Positions 37,312-46,522 of a DNA stretch of 64,000 bases are shown one piece after another. Positions within the stretch are counted from its first letter, which is position 1. Each line of letters starts with the position of its first letter. The DNA comes from Cellulomonas sp. WB94. Its GTDB lineage: Bacteria; Actinomycetota; Actinomycetes; Actinomycetales; Cellulomonadaceae. The notes beneath the pieces are model-generated. The model saw only the letters and a program-made list of their open reading frames with translations, did no database searches and was not told the origin of the DNA. The DNA is taken from assembly GCF_003115775.1 (NCBI RefSeq), contig NZ_QEES01000005.1, forward strand, positions 265,036 to 329,035, given 5' to 3'. Position numbers and translations under genes: made by a program.

Positions 37312-38841
37312 TCAGGCCTTGGGCTGGATGAGGTACATGTACGGGATGACCATGTCGGCCGCCATGGTCACCTTGACCGCCGGCTTGCTGACGTAGATGT
37401 TGTCGACGAAGTAGAACGGCGCGAACCACGCCTCTTCGACGATGTACCGGTTGAGCTCCTGCGCTGCAGCGCCGGCCGCCTCGTCCGTCCCGGACTGGAT
37501 GGTCGTGAGCAGCGCGTCCACCTCAGGCCGCTCGGTCTTGAACGGGTTGAACAGCGCGTCCTTGGTGATCGCGAACGTGGCGGTCTGCCAGTCGCTCGAC
37601 GTCGCCAGCTGCATCCACGAGGCCGAGTACTTGGCGCCCATGAGGTCGGAGATGAAGTTCGTCCCGACGTCCGTGTAGTTCACGGTGATGCCGACGTCGG
37701 CCAGCTGCTGCTGGATGGTCGTCAGCAGGCTGCTGTTGATCGCGGCGGTGGACGGCAGCGTCAACGTGAGGCCGTTCGCGTGGCCCGCCGCGGCGAGCAG
37801 CTCCTTCGCCTTGGCCGGGTCGTAGCCGTAGGCGCTGTCGAGCTCCTTGACGTACCCGGCGGTCGACGGGCCGAAGATCTGGCTGGTCACGGTGCCGTGG
37901 TCGAGCAGGATCGCCGTGAGGATGCCCGCCTTGTCGATCGCGTAGTTGATCGCCTGGCGGACCCGCACGTCGGCGAGCGCGGGGTCGATGGCGCCGTCGC
38001 GGTCGAGGAGCATCAGGCCCTGCCAGTCGAGCTGGGAGGTGTTCACGTCATATCCGGCCGACTGCACCTGGCTGAGGGCCGAGTAGTTCGAGCACGACGC
38101 CGCGTCGACCTGACCGCCCTGGAGCGCATTGAGGAGCGCCGTCTGGTCGGCGTAGTAGTTCATCGTCAGGGTGTCGTAGACCGTGTACGAGGTGTCCCAG
38201 TACGTCGGGTTCTTCTTGAAGGCGTACGTGGACCCGACGACCGTCGCGCTCGTGTCGAGCACGTACGGGCCGGTGCCGACCGGGTTGGTCGCGACGTCCG
38301 GGTTGTCCCACGAGTCCGGCGACGACATGTACCCGAGGGGCTGCGTGAGCCAGTTGAGCATCATCGGGTCGGGCTGCGACAGCGTGATCTGGACGTGCGT
38401 CGGGTCGACGACGGTCTCGCCGGCGACGTACGCGGCGTTCGACAGGTCGGGGGTGCTCGACTGGCGGAAGTGGTCGATGTTCGCGACGACCGCGGCGGCG
38501 TCGAACGCCGCACCGTCCGTGAAGGTGATGCCGTCGTGCAGGGTGAGGGTCAGCACGGTGCGCGAGTCGTCGTACGACCACTCGGTCGCCAGGCCGGGGA
38601 CGATCTTGCCCGTGCCGTCCTGACGCAGGAGGGTGTCGTAGACCGCGGTGAAGTACTGCGTCTTGGTACCCGAGGCGTAGCCCTGGATGTCGAACGTCGA
38701 CGGGATGTCGGTCTGCCCGAGGATCAGGGCCGACGTCGACCCACCTGCGGTGGAGTCCGTCGAGGTACCGCCCTGCCCGCTGCAGCCTGCGGCGAGGAGA
38801 ACCGCGCCAACCAGCCCCAGCGCGAGTGTGCGTCGTCGCAT
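37312..38841 (-). CDS. Oligopeptide/oligosaccharide-type substrate-binding lipoprotein (SBP family 5)
   Basis: A 509-residue extracellular lipoprotein: signal peptide with lipobox LAAGC (Cys20), then an SBP_bac_5 domain (YDTLLRQDGTGKIVPGLATEWSY, TLTLHDGITFTDG, LTQPLGYMSSP, DVRVRQAINYAIDK). Family-5 proteins bind peptides, nickel or oligosaccharides; the LacI and GH genes nearby favour an oligosaccharide. Ribosome site AAGGGAGA before the ATG. An operator-like site lies about 90 bases upstream (38931-38948), so the importer genes are probably under the nearby LacI regulator. Confidence 0.94.
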   Translation of the reverse strand: MRRRTLALGLVGAVLLAAGCSGQGGTSTDSTAGGSTSALILGQTDIPSTFDIQGYASGTKTQYFTAVYDTLLRQDGTGKIVPGLATEWSYDDSRTVLTLTLHDGITFTDGAAFDAAAVVANIDHFRQSSTPDLSNAAYVAGETVVDPTHVQITLSQPDPMMLNWLTQPLGYMSSPDSWDNPDVATNPVGTGPYVLDTSATVVGSTYAFKKNPTYWDTSYTVYDTLTMNYYADQTALLNALQGGQVDAASCSNYSALSQVQSAGYDVNTSQLDWQGLMLLDRDGAIDPALADVRVRQAINYAIDKAGILTAILLDHGTVTSQIFGPSTAGYVKELDSAYGYDPAKAKELLAAAGHANGLTLTLPSTAAINSSLLTTIQQQLADVGITVNYTDVGTNFISDLMGAKYSASWMQLATSSDWQTATFAITKDALFNPFKTERPEVDALLTTIQSGTDEAAGAAAQELNRYIVEEAWFAPFYFVDNIYVSKPAVKVTMAADMVIPYMYLIQPKA

Positions 38842-38930
38842 GAGTCATCTCCCTTGATGAGACCCGCCCGGCAGTGCCGCTCGGGGGATTGATCGCGTCG
38901 ATGACGCGCCGCACAGCTGGTGTAAACCGC

Positions 38931-38948
38931 TACTTATTCGTATCGGTA
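38931..38948. promoter_or_regulatory. LacI-type operator candidate upstream of the importer operon
   Basis: An imperfect palindrome centred on CG, with 12 of 18 bases symmetric. Its core CTTATTCGTAT (38933-38943) is identical to the second site at 40133-40143, exactly 1200 bases away. Read on the minus strand a TTGCTC / 17 bases / TACGAA promoter overlaps it, 90 bases before the binding-protein gene. Confidence 0.6.
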
Positions 38949-39039
38949 CTGTGACGTATGAGCAACGTACATGGCGCGCCACGACTGCACAAGTCCCACT
39001 TTTCTCAGCACCCGCCCGACGAGGCGTTCGCCCACGTCA

Positions 39040-39055
39040 GGGGGTTGCCACCCCC
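39040..39055 (-). terminator. Short hairpin just downstream of lacI
   Basis: GGGGGT and ACCCCC arms (39040-39045 and 39050-39055) with a 4-base loop lie one base past the lacI stop on the minus strand. There is no T-run, so termination is uncertain; it may only stabilise the lacI mRNA end. Confidence 0.35.
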
Positions 39056-39056
39056 G

Positions 39057-40046
39057 TCAGGCCGAAGCGCGAGGTACGAGCTCGATCACCGCGACCTGGG
39101 TGTCCGGGACCGGTCCGCCGAGGTTCAGCCGGCTCAGGACCATCTGGGCGAGCTGGCGCGCGAGCAGCTCGGTGTGGACGTCGATCGAGGTCAGCGGCGG
39201 ATCCGCGAACGGCGCGAACAGCACGTTGTCGACGCCGATGAGAGCGACGTCCTGCGGAACCTTGAGTGCGAGCCGGCGCAGCCCGGCCATCACCGCGAAG
39301 GCCACCTCGTCGTTGTACGCGCAGATGGCGGTCACGGGCTCCGCGCCCGCCCGCCAGACGCGCACCGCGTCGGCCGCGAGCCCGACGTCGGGTGCCACGT
39401 CGAGCACCACAGGCGCCGGCAGGCCGAGCTCGAGGCAGGCCTGCTGCGCTCCCGCGATGCGAGCCTTGAGGAAGGCCGTGACGCGCGGGTCGATGGAGGC
39501 CGCGTAGCCGATCCGGACATGGCCCTGCTGGGCGAGGTGCCGGACCTGCATCTGCCCGATGGCCTCCTGCGGCACCGAGAGGCCGCGGTCCTCGGGTCGG
39601 TCCAGGTGGGAGCCGATGATCGGGATGCCGCGTCCCTCCATCCTCGCGACGTCGGCGAGCGGCAGCGCGAAGACGTTGACGACGGCCGCCGGCATGAGCT
39701 CCTGCCACAGGGGCAACAAGCCCTGGTCGGCCCGCTGACGGCGGTAGATGGTCGTCAGGCCGTGCGGCTCCAGCTCGTCGGAGAACTGCTCGAGGAACGC
39801 GCTGATGGTCCCGCCCACCGGGACCTCCGGCAGGAGGACGACGACCGTCTCGCTGGTCCCCCGGCGCAGGGCGCGGGCGGCCGCCGACGGCGTGTAGCCG
39901 AGCTCGGCAGCAGCGGCGAGCACGCGTTCGGTCGTCGCCGCGGAGATCGACTGGGTCGGCGTGTCGTTCAGCACGTAGCTGACGGTGCTCTGCGAGACGC
40001 CAGCGAGCGCCGCGACGTCGCGAGCCGTGATGCGCTTGAGGTCCAC
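39057..40046 (-). CDS. LacI-family transcriptional regulator
   Basis: A 329-residue repressor with an N-terminal LacI helix-turn-helix (ARDVAALAGVSQSTVSYVLNDTP, residues 8-30, hinge helix ARAL) and a periplasmic-binding-like effector domain (VVVLLPE, RPLTSIDVHTELLARQLAQMVL near the end). The GTG at 40046 with a GGAAGGA ribosome site is preferred to an upstream in-frame start at 40121. Two nearly identical palindromic sites flank the gene, one before this gene and the GH operon and one before the importer operon, so it probably controls both and itself, responding to an imported sugar. Confidence 0.93.
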   Translation of the reverse strand: MDLKRITARDVAALAGVSQSTVSYVLNDTPTQSISAATTERVLAAAAELGYTPSAAARALRRGTSETVVVLLPEVPVGGTISAFLEQFSDELEPHGLTTIYRRQRADQGLLPLWQELMPAAVVNVFALPLADVARMEGRGIPIIGSHLDRPEDRGLSVPQEAIGQMQVRHLAQQGHVRIGYAASIDPRVTAFLKARIAGAQQACLELGLPAPVVLDVAPDVGLAADAVRVWRAGAEPVTAICAYNDEVAFAVMAGLRRLALKVPQDVALIGVDNVLFAPFADPPLTSIDVHTELLARQLAQMVLSRLNLGGPVPDTQVAVIELVPRASA

Positions 40047-40129
40047 TGGCAAATCCTTCCGGTGACGGTCCGGGCTGCGAACGGCAGCGCGAGAGCCTGA
40101 CTCTCGCACGCACGTTCTCACGAAGACAC

Positions 40130-40160
40130 TTGCTTATTCGTATGAGTGCAGTGTAGGCAT
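40130..40160 (+). promoter_or_regulatory. Promoter candidate of the glycoside-hydrolase operon
   Basis: A -35-like TTGCTT (40130-40135), 18-base spacer, and -10-like TAGGCA (40154-40159) precede the GH42 gene. The operator palindrome lies inside the spacer, which would block RNA polymerase when the repressor is bound. The start codon is about 170 bases downstream. Confidence 0.4.
40131..40148. promoter_or_regulatory. LacI-type operator candidate upstream of the GH operon and lacI
   Basis: Palindrome around CG; the inner part CTTATTCGTATGAG is 10 of 14 symmetric. Shares the 11-base core with the site at 38931-38948. It sits 85 bases before the lacI start and inside the predicted promoter of the divergent GH operon, an autoregulatory position. 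Confidence 0.6.
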
Positions 40161-40329
40161 AGACACCACTAGCCCGGCCGAGCCGGCTGAGCCAGTGTCG
40201 TCCCGCGGACGACCCCGACGATCGCACCCGACGATGGGCGCGCTGGGAGAGACCACCGATGCTCTGTCACAGGCCGCTTCACGGCACCCCGAGCCACGTC
40301 CACCACCGCCCCGCGACGGGTCCGGCCCG

Positions 40330-42519
40330 ATGAGCGCCGACGCCCCGCGCGACCCGGGAGAGATCCCCAGCGGCGTCCTGTTCGGTGCCGCGTACTACCA
40401 CGAGTACCGGCCCACGCCGCAGCTGGACCGCGACCTCAACCTCATGGTCGAGGCCGGCTTCACGGTGATCCGTGTCGGCGAGTCGGTGTGGTCGACCTGG
40501 GAACCCGAGGAGGGCAGGTTCGACCTCGACTGGCTCGAGCCGGTCCTCGACGGCGCCTACGCCCGCGGGATCCAGGTGATCCTCGGCACCCCGACCTACG
40601 CCGCGCCGCCGTGGATGGCGCGGCTGCACCCCGAGATCGTCGGCGACACGGCCACGAACACCCCGATGCGCTGGGGCTCGCGCCAGGAGATGGACTTCAC
40701 GCACCCTGCGTTCCGCTTCTACGCCGAACGTGTCTCCCGCGCGATCATCCGCCGCTACCTCGACCACCCCGCGATCATCGGCTACCAGGTCGACAACGAG
40801 CCCGGTATCCGGCTCCTGTACAACACGGGCGTCTTCCAGCGCTTCGTCGACCACCTGCGCGCGACGTACGGCACCGTGGAGAGGCTCAACGAGGCGTGGG
40901 GGCTCGTCTACTGGTCGCACCGCCTGTCCACCTGGGCCGACCTGTGGGTGCCGGACGGCAACGCGCAGCCCCAGTACGACCTGGCGTGGCGCCGGTTCCA
41001 GGCGCAGCTCGTCACCGAGTACATCGGCTGGCAGGCGGACATCGTCCGCGAGGAGGTCGCCGAGACCCACCCCGAACGGTTCGTGACGACCTGCATCTCG
41101 TACGACCAGCTCGGGGTCGAGGACGAGCGGATCTCCGACCGGCTGACGATCGCGTCGGGCAACGCGTACTACGAGATGCAGGACGCACTCACCTACCCCA
41201 GCACCGAGCCGATGTCGCCGGGCTGGATCGTCAGCGGGGTCTGGGGCGTCTACCAGCTCGCGGACCTCATGTACTCCTCGCGCCAGGCGCCGTTCCTGGT
41301 GACCGAGACCAATGCCGGGTCCATCGGCCACGGCTCGGTCAACTCGGTCGCGTACGACGGGCAGTGGCGGCAGTCCGCGTGGGCGCTCGTCTCCCGCGGG
41401 GCCCGGATGGTCGAGTACTGGCACTGGCACACGCTGCCCTTCGGCACCGAGACGTTCTGGGGCGGGGTGCTCCCCCACGACGGTCGTCCGGGCCGCGCCT
41501 ACGCCGAGATCGCGCGGATCGGAGCCGAGCTCCGCGCCGCCGAGGAGGTCCTCACCGACGCCGAGCCGGACGCCGACGTGGCCTTCCTCTACGACAGCGA
41601 CTCCAAGTGGGCGCTGAGCTTCGGCCCCCTGTCCCCCCTGCCGGGGGCGACCGGGTGGGGCGACGCCGACTCCTACCGGGGCCTCGCCCTCCCGTTCTAC
41701 CGGGGAGCGTTCGACGCCGGGCTCCAGGTCAACACGATCCGCCCGCGCCAGCTCTTCGGGGACCCGGGCGGCCGACCGGCTCAGGACCCGCGGGAGTTCG
41801 CCGCGCGGCGACCCGTGCTCGTCGTGGTCGGCCAGTTCACCGCGACGGACTCCCAGCTGGAGTGGCTCGTCGCGTACGCGGCCGCGGGTGGGCACCTCGT
41901 CGTCGGACCCCGCACGGGCTACGGCGACGAGGAGAGCCGCGCTCGCGTCGAGGTCAAGCCCGCGATCGTGTCGGCGGCCGCGGGCGTCAGCTACCAGGAG
42001 TCCAGCAACCTGCACTCCCCCGTGACTGTGACACCCGGCCCGGCATCCGCGTCGGCCGAGCTGCGTCTCGACGAGGGTGCCGCGGCCACCGCGTGGAGCG
42101 ACTACCTGGTGCCCACGACCGCCGACGTGCTCGTCGGGTACGACCACCCGCACCACGGCAGCTGGGCGGCGGTGACCACTCAGCGCCACGGCGACGGCCG
42201 GATCACGGTCGTCGGCACGGTGCCGAACCAGGCGCTGGCGACGTCGCTCCTGCGGTGGGCGACGCCGACCCGCGTGACCCAGGACTGGGTCGATCTCCCG
42301 GACTCGGTGCGCGTGACGACCTCACGGGCTGCGGGCGGGCGCCGCATCTGGTTCCTCCACCACTGGGCGTGGGGCGAGGCCGACGTCACCTGCCCTCGCG
42401 ACCTCGACGACGTCCTGGCACCGGACACCACGGTGCTCGCCGGTCACACGATCCGGCTCGGCCCGTGGGACGTCCGTGTCCTCGTGGACCACCCTTCTGA
42501 CGACCGGAGCAGCTCATGA
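40330..42519 (+). CDS. GH42 beta-galactosidase
   Basis: A 729-residue GH42 enzyme: TIM barrel from residue 14 (GVLFGAAYYHEYRP), acid/base Glu157 in YQVDNEPGI, nucleophile Glu326 in FLVTETNAGS, then the alpha/beta trimerisation domain (about 405-625) and a small beta domain. No signal peptide, so it is cytoplasmic and hydrolyses imported beta-galactosides. The ATG at 40330 is chosen by homology; an in-frame ATG at 40234 and GTG at 40195 would add an Arg/Pro-rich stretch. Its stop overlaps the GH43 start as ATGA. Confidence 0.94.
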   Translation: MSADAPRDPGEIPSGVLFGAAYYHEYRPTPQLDRDLNLMVEAGFTVIRVGESVWSTWEPEEGRFDLDWLEPVLDGAYARGIQVILGTPTYAAPPWMARLHPEIVGDTATNTPMRWGSRQEMDFTHPAFRFYAERVSRAIIRRYLDHPAIIGYQVDNEPGIRLLYNTGVFQRFVDHLRATYGTVERLNEAWGLVYWSHRLSTWADLWVPDGNAQPQYDLAWRRFQAQLVTEYIGWQADIVREEVAETHPERFVTTCISYDQLGVEDERISDRLTIASGNAYYEMQDALTYPSTEPMSPGWIVSGVWGVYQLADLMYSSRQAPFLVTETNAGSIGHGSVNSVAYDGQWRQSAWALVSRGARMVEYWHWHTLPFGTETFWGGVLPHDGRPGRAYAEIARIGAELRAAEEVLTDAEPDADVAFLYDSDSKWALSFGPLSPLPGATGWGDADSYRGLALPFYRGAFDAGLQVNTIRPRQLFGDPGGRPAQDPREFAARRPVLVVVGQFTATDSQLEWLVAYAAAGGHLVVGPRTGYGDEESRARVEVKPAIVSAAAGVSYQESSNLHSPVTVTPGPASASAELRLDEGAAATAWSDYLVPTTADVLVGYDHPHHGSWAAVTTQRHGDGRITVVGTVPNQALATSLLRWATPTRVTQDWVDLPDSVRVTTSRAAGGRRIWFLHHWAWGEADVTCPRDLDDVLAPDTTVLAGHTIRLGPWDVRVLVDHPSDDRSSS

Positions 42520-44015
42520 CGATCGACCTCAAGAACCCGTCCATCGCCGGCTTCCACCCGGACCCCAGCGTCGTCCGCGTGGGCGAGGACTACTACGTCG
42601 CCTGCTCGACGTTCGAGTACCTGCCCGGCATCCCGGTGTTCCACAGCCGAGACCTGTCGACGTGGACCCTCATCGGTCACGTCGCCGAGCGGGTCGGGCA
42701 GCTCGCCGTCGAGCAGGTGCCGACCGGGGGCGGCGCCTGGGCGCCGACGATCCGGTACCACGACGGCACGTTCTGGATCGCGATCACCGACGCGCTCGGG
42801 CGGAACACGATGCTCTTCAGCGCGACCGACCCGGCCGGGCCGTGGAGCGACGGCGTGCCCGTCGAGGGCATCAACGGCATCGACCCGGACCTCGCCTGGG
42901 ACGAGGACGGCACGTGCTACATGACGTACTCGGCCCTGCGGCTCGTCGGCGACGAGCTCGGCACGCACCACGGCATCGAGCAGGTCCGCATCGATCCCCA
43001 TGCCGCCAAGGCGCTCGAGGAGCCGCGGTCGATGTGGTCGGGGACCGGCCTGATGTTCCCTGAGGCCCCGCACCTCTACCAGCGCGACGGCTGGTGGTAC
43101 CTCATGATCGCCGAGGGCGGCACGGAGCGTGGCCACTCGGTCAGCATCGCCCGGAGCAGCCGGCCCGACGGACCGTTCGAGGGCAACCCGGCGAACCCCA
43201 TCCTGTCCGCCCGGAGCACCAGCCGGCCCGTCCAGAACACCGGGCACGGCGACCTCGTGCGCACCCCGGACGGCGAGTGGGTCATGGTCCTGCTCGGGAT
43301 GCGCACCACGGGCGGGACCCGCGCGTTCTCCCCCATGGGTCGCGAGACCTTCTCCACGCACGTCACCTGGGTCGACGGGTGGCCCACCGCTGAGCCCGTG
43401 ATCCTCACCGCACCCGCGTCGGGCAGCTTCGAGGACACGTTCGACGAGGCCGAGCTCGGCGGGGAGTGGATCGCGGTGCGCCGACTGCCCGCCGAGGTCG
43501 CCGACCTCACGGAGCGCCCCGGCCACCTCGTCCTGCACGGCGACGGCACCGACATGTCCAGCTCACGGCCGCAGTTCGTCGGGTTCCGGCAGGCGCACCA
43601 CCGCATGCGCTGGGCCGCCGACGTCGACGCCACGGCGGGCACCGGCGGGCTGACCCTGCGCTACGACGAGGCGCACCACTACGACATCGAGGTGGGGGAC
43701 GGCATCATCGTCGCGCGGGGCCACCTCGCGAGCCTTCAGCAGACGTGGTGCACCCCGGCACCGGCTCCGGAGGCTCCGCTGACCCTGTGGATCGAGACCG
43801 TGCCGGTCCAGTTCAGCGGGTTCGAGAACATGGGCTCGGACACCGTCCGCCTCGGGTACGACGGTCCCGACGGACCCGTCGCACTGGCCGAGCTCGACGG
43901 CCGCTACCTCTCCGCCGAGGTCACCGCGTCCTTCACCGGCCGTGTGCTGGGCGTGTACGCCCGTGACGGCCTCATCGCCGTCGACACCGTCCGGTACGAC
44001 GGCCGCGACGACTGA
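42516..44015 (+). CDS. GH43 beta-xylosidase/alpha-arabinofuranosidase
   Basis: A 499-residue GH43 enzyme. The five-bladed propeller has the general base Asp16 (HPDPSVV), pKa modulator Asp123 (GIDPDLAW) and acid Glu183 (MFPEAPHLY). The C-terminal part, from about residue 310, is a beta-sandwich (the C2/XynB-like domain). No signal peptide. It would release xylose or arabinose from short oligosaccharides. Coupled to GH42 by ATGA; GH3 follows 50 bases later. The combination suggests arabinogalactan or arabinoxylan fragments as substrate. Confidence 0.94.
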   Translation: MTIDLKNPSIAGFHPDPSVVRVGEDYYVACSTFEYLPGIPVFHSRDLSTWTLIGHVAERVGQLAVEQVPTGGGAWAPTIRYHDGTFWIAITDALGRNTMLFSATDPAGPWSDGVPVEGINGIDPDLAWDEDGTCYMTYSALRLVGDELGTHHGIEQVRIDPHAAKALEEPRSMWSGTGLMFPEAPHLYQRDGWWYLMIAEGGTERGHSVSIARSSRPDGPFEGNPANPILSARSTSRPVQNTGHGDLVRTPDGEWVMVLLGMRTTGGTRAFSPMGRETFSTHVTWVDGWPTAEPVILTAPASGSFEDTFDEAELGGEWIAVRRLPAEVADLTERPGHLVLHGDGTDMSSSRPQFVGFRQAHHRMRWAADVDATAGTGGLTLRYDEAHHYDIEVGDGIIVARGHLASLQQTWCTPAPAPEAPLTLWIETVPVQFSGFENMGSDTVRLGYDGPDGPVALAELDGRYLSAEVTASFTGRVLGVYARDGLIAVDTVRYDGRDD

Positions 44016-44065
44016 CCCGCGGATTCCTGAGCCCCCCTCGCACCCACCACTGCTTTCGGAGAGTC

Positions 44066-46363
44066 ATGACCACCATCGATCCGCACGCCCCGGTCGCACC
44101 CCCGGCCCTCGACATCCCCGCGATCCTCGCGGACCTCACCCTCAAGGAGAAGGCCGCCCTGCTCGACGGCTCGGACTTCTGGCACACCGAGCCGATCGAG
44201 CGGCTCGGCGTGCCCGCGATCATGGTTACCGACGGCCCGCACGGCGTGCGCAAGCAGCCCGAGCACGGTGACCACCTGGGCCTCGGCGACAGCGTGCCTG
44301 CGACCTGCTTCCCGCCGGCCGCCGGCCTGGCGTCCTCGTGGGACGTCGACCTGCTGCATCGCGTCGGCGAGGCGCTCGGCGACGAGTGCCGCGCCCAGCA
44401 GGTCGCCGTCCTCCTGGGCCCCGGCGTCAACATGAAGCGCTCGCCGCTGTGCGGCCGGAACTTCGAGTACTTCTCCGAGGACCCGTTCCTCGCCGGCCGG
44501 CTGGCCGCGTCGGTCGTGCGCGGGGTGCAGTCCCGCGGGGTGGGCACCTCGCTCAAGCACTTCGCCGCCAACAACCAGGAGACCGACCGCATGACGGTCT
44601 CGGCGGAGGTCGACGAGCGGACCCTGCGCGAGATCTACCTCCCGGCGTTCGAGCACGTCGTCGCGACCGCGCAGCCGTGGACCGTCATGTGCTCCTACAA
44701 CAAGATCAACGGGGTGTACGCCTCGGAGGACCACTGGCTGCTCACCGAGGTGCTCCGGGACGAGTGGGGCTACGACGGGCTCGTCGTGTCCGACTGGGGC
44801 GCCGTCAACGAGCGCGACCTGGCGGTCGCCGCCGGGCTCGACCTCGAGATGCCGTCCTCGAGCGGAGCCGGAGCACGCACGATCGTCGCGGCCGTGGCGA
44901 ACGGCACGCTCGACGAGGCCGATGTCGATCGCGCCGCCGGCCGGGTCCTCGGGCTGGTGAACCGGTCCCTCCCGGCACTCGTGCCCGCGCCCGACTTCGA
45001 CGTCGACGCCCATCACGCCCTCGCCGGTGAGGCCGCGGCGGCCAGTGCGGTGCTCCTGAAGAACGACGGCGGCGTGCTGCCGCTGGACGCCGGCCGAGGC
45101 GGCCGCATCGCGGTCATCGGCGAGCTCGCTCGCACTCCCCGCTATCAGGGCGCAGGCAGCTCGCAGGTGTGCCCGATGCGGCTGGACGACGCGCTGTCGG
45201 CGCTCACGCGCGCCGTGGCAGGCGCCCGACCGGTCAGCTTCGCTGCCGGCTACGTCGTCGAGTCCGACGCCGCAGACCCCGCTCTCGTCGCCGAGGCGGT
45301 CGAGGCAACCCGCGACGCGGACGTCGTCCTGCTGTTCCTCGGCCTGCCCGCGTCGTACGAGTCCGAGGGCTACGACCGCGACCACATGGACCTCCCCGAC
45401 CCGCAGGTGGCTCTGCTCGAGGCCGTCGCCGCGGTCAACAGCAACGTCGTCGTCGTGCTCTCCAACGGGTCCGCCGTCGCGATGCCGTGGGAGCACCACG
45501 CCCGGGCGGTCCTCGAGGGCTGGCTGCTCGGCCAGGCGGGCGGGTCAGCCGTCGCCGACCTCCTCCTCGGCACCGTCAACCCCTCAGGGAAGCTCGCCGA
45601 GACGCTGCCGCTCCGCCAGGTCGACAACCCCACCGTCGGGGCCTTCCCCGGCGAGCACGAGCAGGTGCGCTACGGCGAGGGGCTCCTCATCGGCTACCGG
45701 TGGTACGACTCGCGTGGCATGGCCGTCGCCTACCCGTTCGGGCACGGGCTGTCCTACACGACGTTCACCTACTCCGACGTCGAGGTCGAGGTGCTGGACG
45801 ACGTCGACACCACCGTCGCGGTCTCCGTCACGGTGACCAACGCCGGTGACCGCGCAGGTCAGGAGACGGTGCAGGTCTACGTCGCCGACCCGGACAGCGA
45901 GGTGTTCCGTCCCGAGCAGGAGCTCAAGGGGTTCGCCAAGGTGTCACTCGAGCCGGGTGCGAGCACGCGCGTCACGATCGAGCTCGATGCTCGCGCGTTC
46001 TCGTGGTGGCACACGTCGCTGCACCGCTGGGTCGTGGAGAGCGGCACGTTCGAGATCCGGGTCGGCTCGTCCTCGCGCGACATCCGCAGCACCGTCACGA
46101 TCGAGCTGCCCGGCGACGACCTCACCCCGGCGCTCGCCCCGGACTCCACCGCGTCGGCGTGGCTCGACCACCCCACCGCGGGGCCGCGCCTCCTGGCTCA
46201 GCTCCAGGCCGCGAGCGGCGGTGTCGCCGACATGTTGTTCGACCCGCAGAACGGCGCGATGATCCGCGCCATCCCCCTGGTCCGCCTGAGCCGGTTCCCC
46301 GGCTTCCCGGTCCGCGAGGAGGACATCGCGGACCTGGCGGCCGAGGCGAACGCGCACAGGTGA
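44066..46363 (+). CDS. GH3 beta-glucosidase/beta-xylosidase
   Basis: A 765-residue GH3 enzyme: N-terminal TIM barrel with nucleophile Asp243 (LVVSDWGAV) and KHFAANNQE (164-172), a second alpha/beta domain (about 330-560) and a C-terminal fibronectin-like domain (VSVTVTNAGDRAGQETVQVYV). No signal peptide, so it acts in the cytoplasm. A CGGAGAG ribosome site precedes the ATG. It is the last gene of the operon and is followed by strong hairpins. Confidence 0.95.
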   Translation: MTTIDPHAPVAPPALDIPAILADLTLKEKAALLDGSDFWHTEPIERLGVPAIMVTDGPHGVRKQPEHGDHLGLGDSVPATCFPPAAGLASSWDVDLLHRVGEALGDECRAQQVAVLLGPGVNMKRSPLCGRNFEYFSEDPFLAGRLAASVVRGVQSRGVGTSLKHFAANNQETDRMTVSAEVDERTLREIYLPAFEHVVATAQPWTVMCSYNKINGVYASEDHWLLTEVLRDEWGYDGLVVSDWGAVNERDLAVAAGLDLEMPSSSGAGARTIVAAVANGTLDEADVDRAAGRVLGLVNRSLPALVPAPDFDVDAHHALAGEAAAASAVLLKNDGGVLPLDAGRGGRIAVIGELARTPRYQGAGSSQVCPMRLDDALSALTRAVAGARPVSFAAGYVVESDAADPALVAEAVEATRDADVVLLFLGLPASYESEGYDRDHMDLPDPQVALLEAVAAVNSNVVVVLSNGSAVAMPWEHHARAVLEGWLLGQAGGSAVADLLLGTVNPSGKLAETLPLRQVDNPTVGAFPGEHEQVRYGEGLLIGYRWYDSRGMAVAYPFGHGLSYTTFTYSDVEVEVLDDVDTTVAVSVTVTNAGDRAGQETVQVYVADPDSEVFRPEQELKGFAKVSLEPGASTRVTIELDARAFSWWHTSLHRWVVESGTFEIRVGSSSRDIRSTVTIELPGDDLTPALAPDSTASAWLDHPTAGPRLLAQLQAASGGVADMLFDPQNGAMIRAIPLVRLSRFPGFPVREEDIADLAAEANAHR

Positions 46364-46374
46364 CCTCTCGGCCG

Positions 46375-46434
46375 GGTGCCTGCTCGAGCCGCGAGGCCAG
46401 GCACCTGGTCGGGCCCCGGTCGGGCCCGGACCAG
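46375..46434 (+). terminator. Tandem hairpins after the GH operon
   Basis: First hairpin arms 46375-46382 and 46398-46405 (8 bp). Second stem pairs 46405-46416 with 46422-46434, with one bulged base. They sit in the 159-base gap after GH3. No T-run follows, so the site may end transcription without one or only stabilise the mRNA end. Confidence 0.5.
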
Positions 46435-46522
46435 GGACAAAGCCGGGCCTCCGGCCGCCACCGAGCGACCCGCCGGGGCGGTCCCGCTGCCCGCCCGTGC
46501 GTGGGCGTCCTAGGCTGACGGG

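Noticed and set aside
40279..42189. 636-residue open frame on the minus strand
   Set aside because: Antisense to the GH42 gene, whose catalytic Glu motifs are clear.
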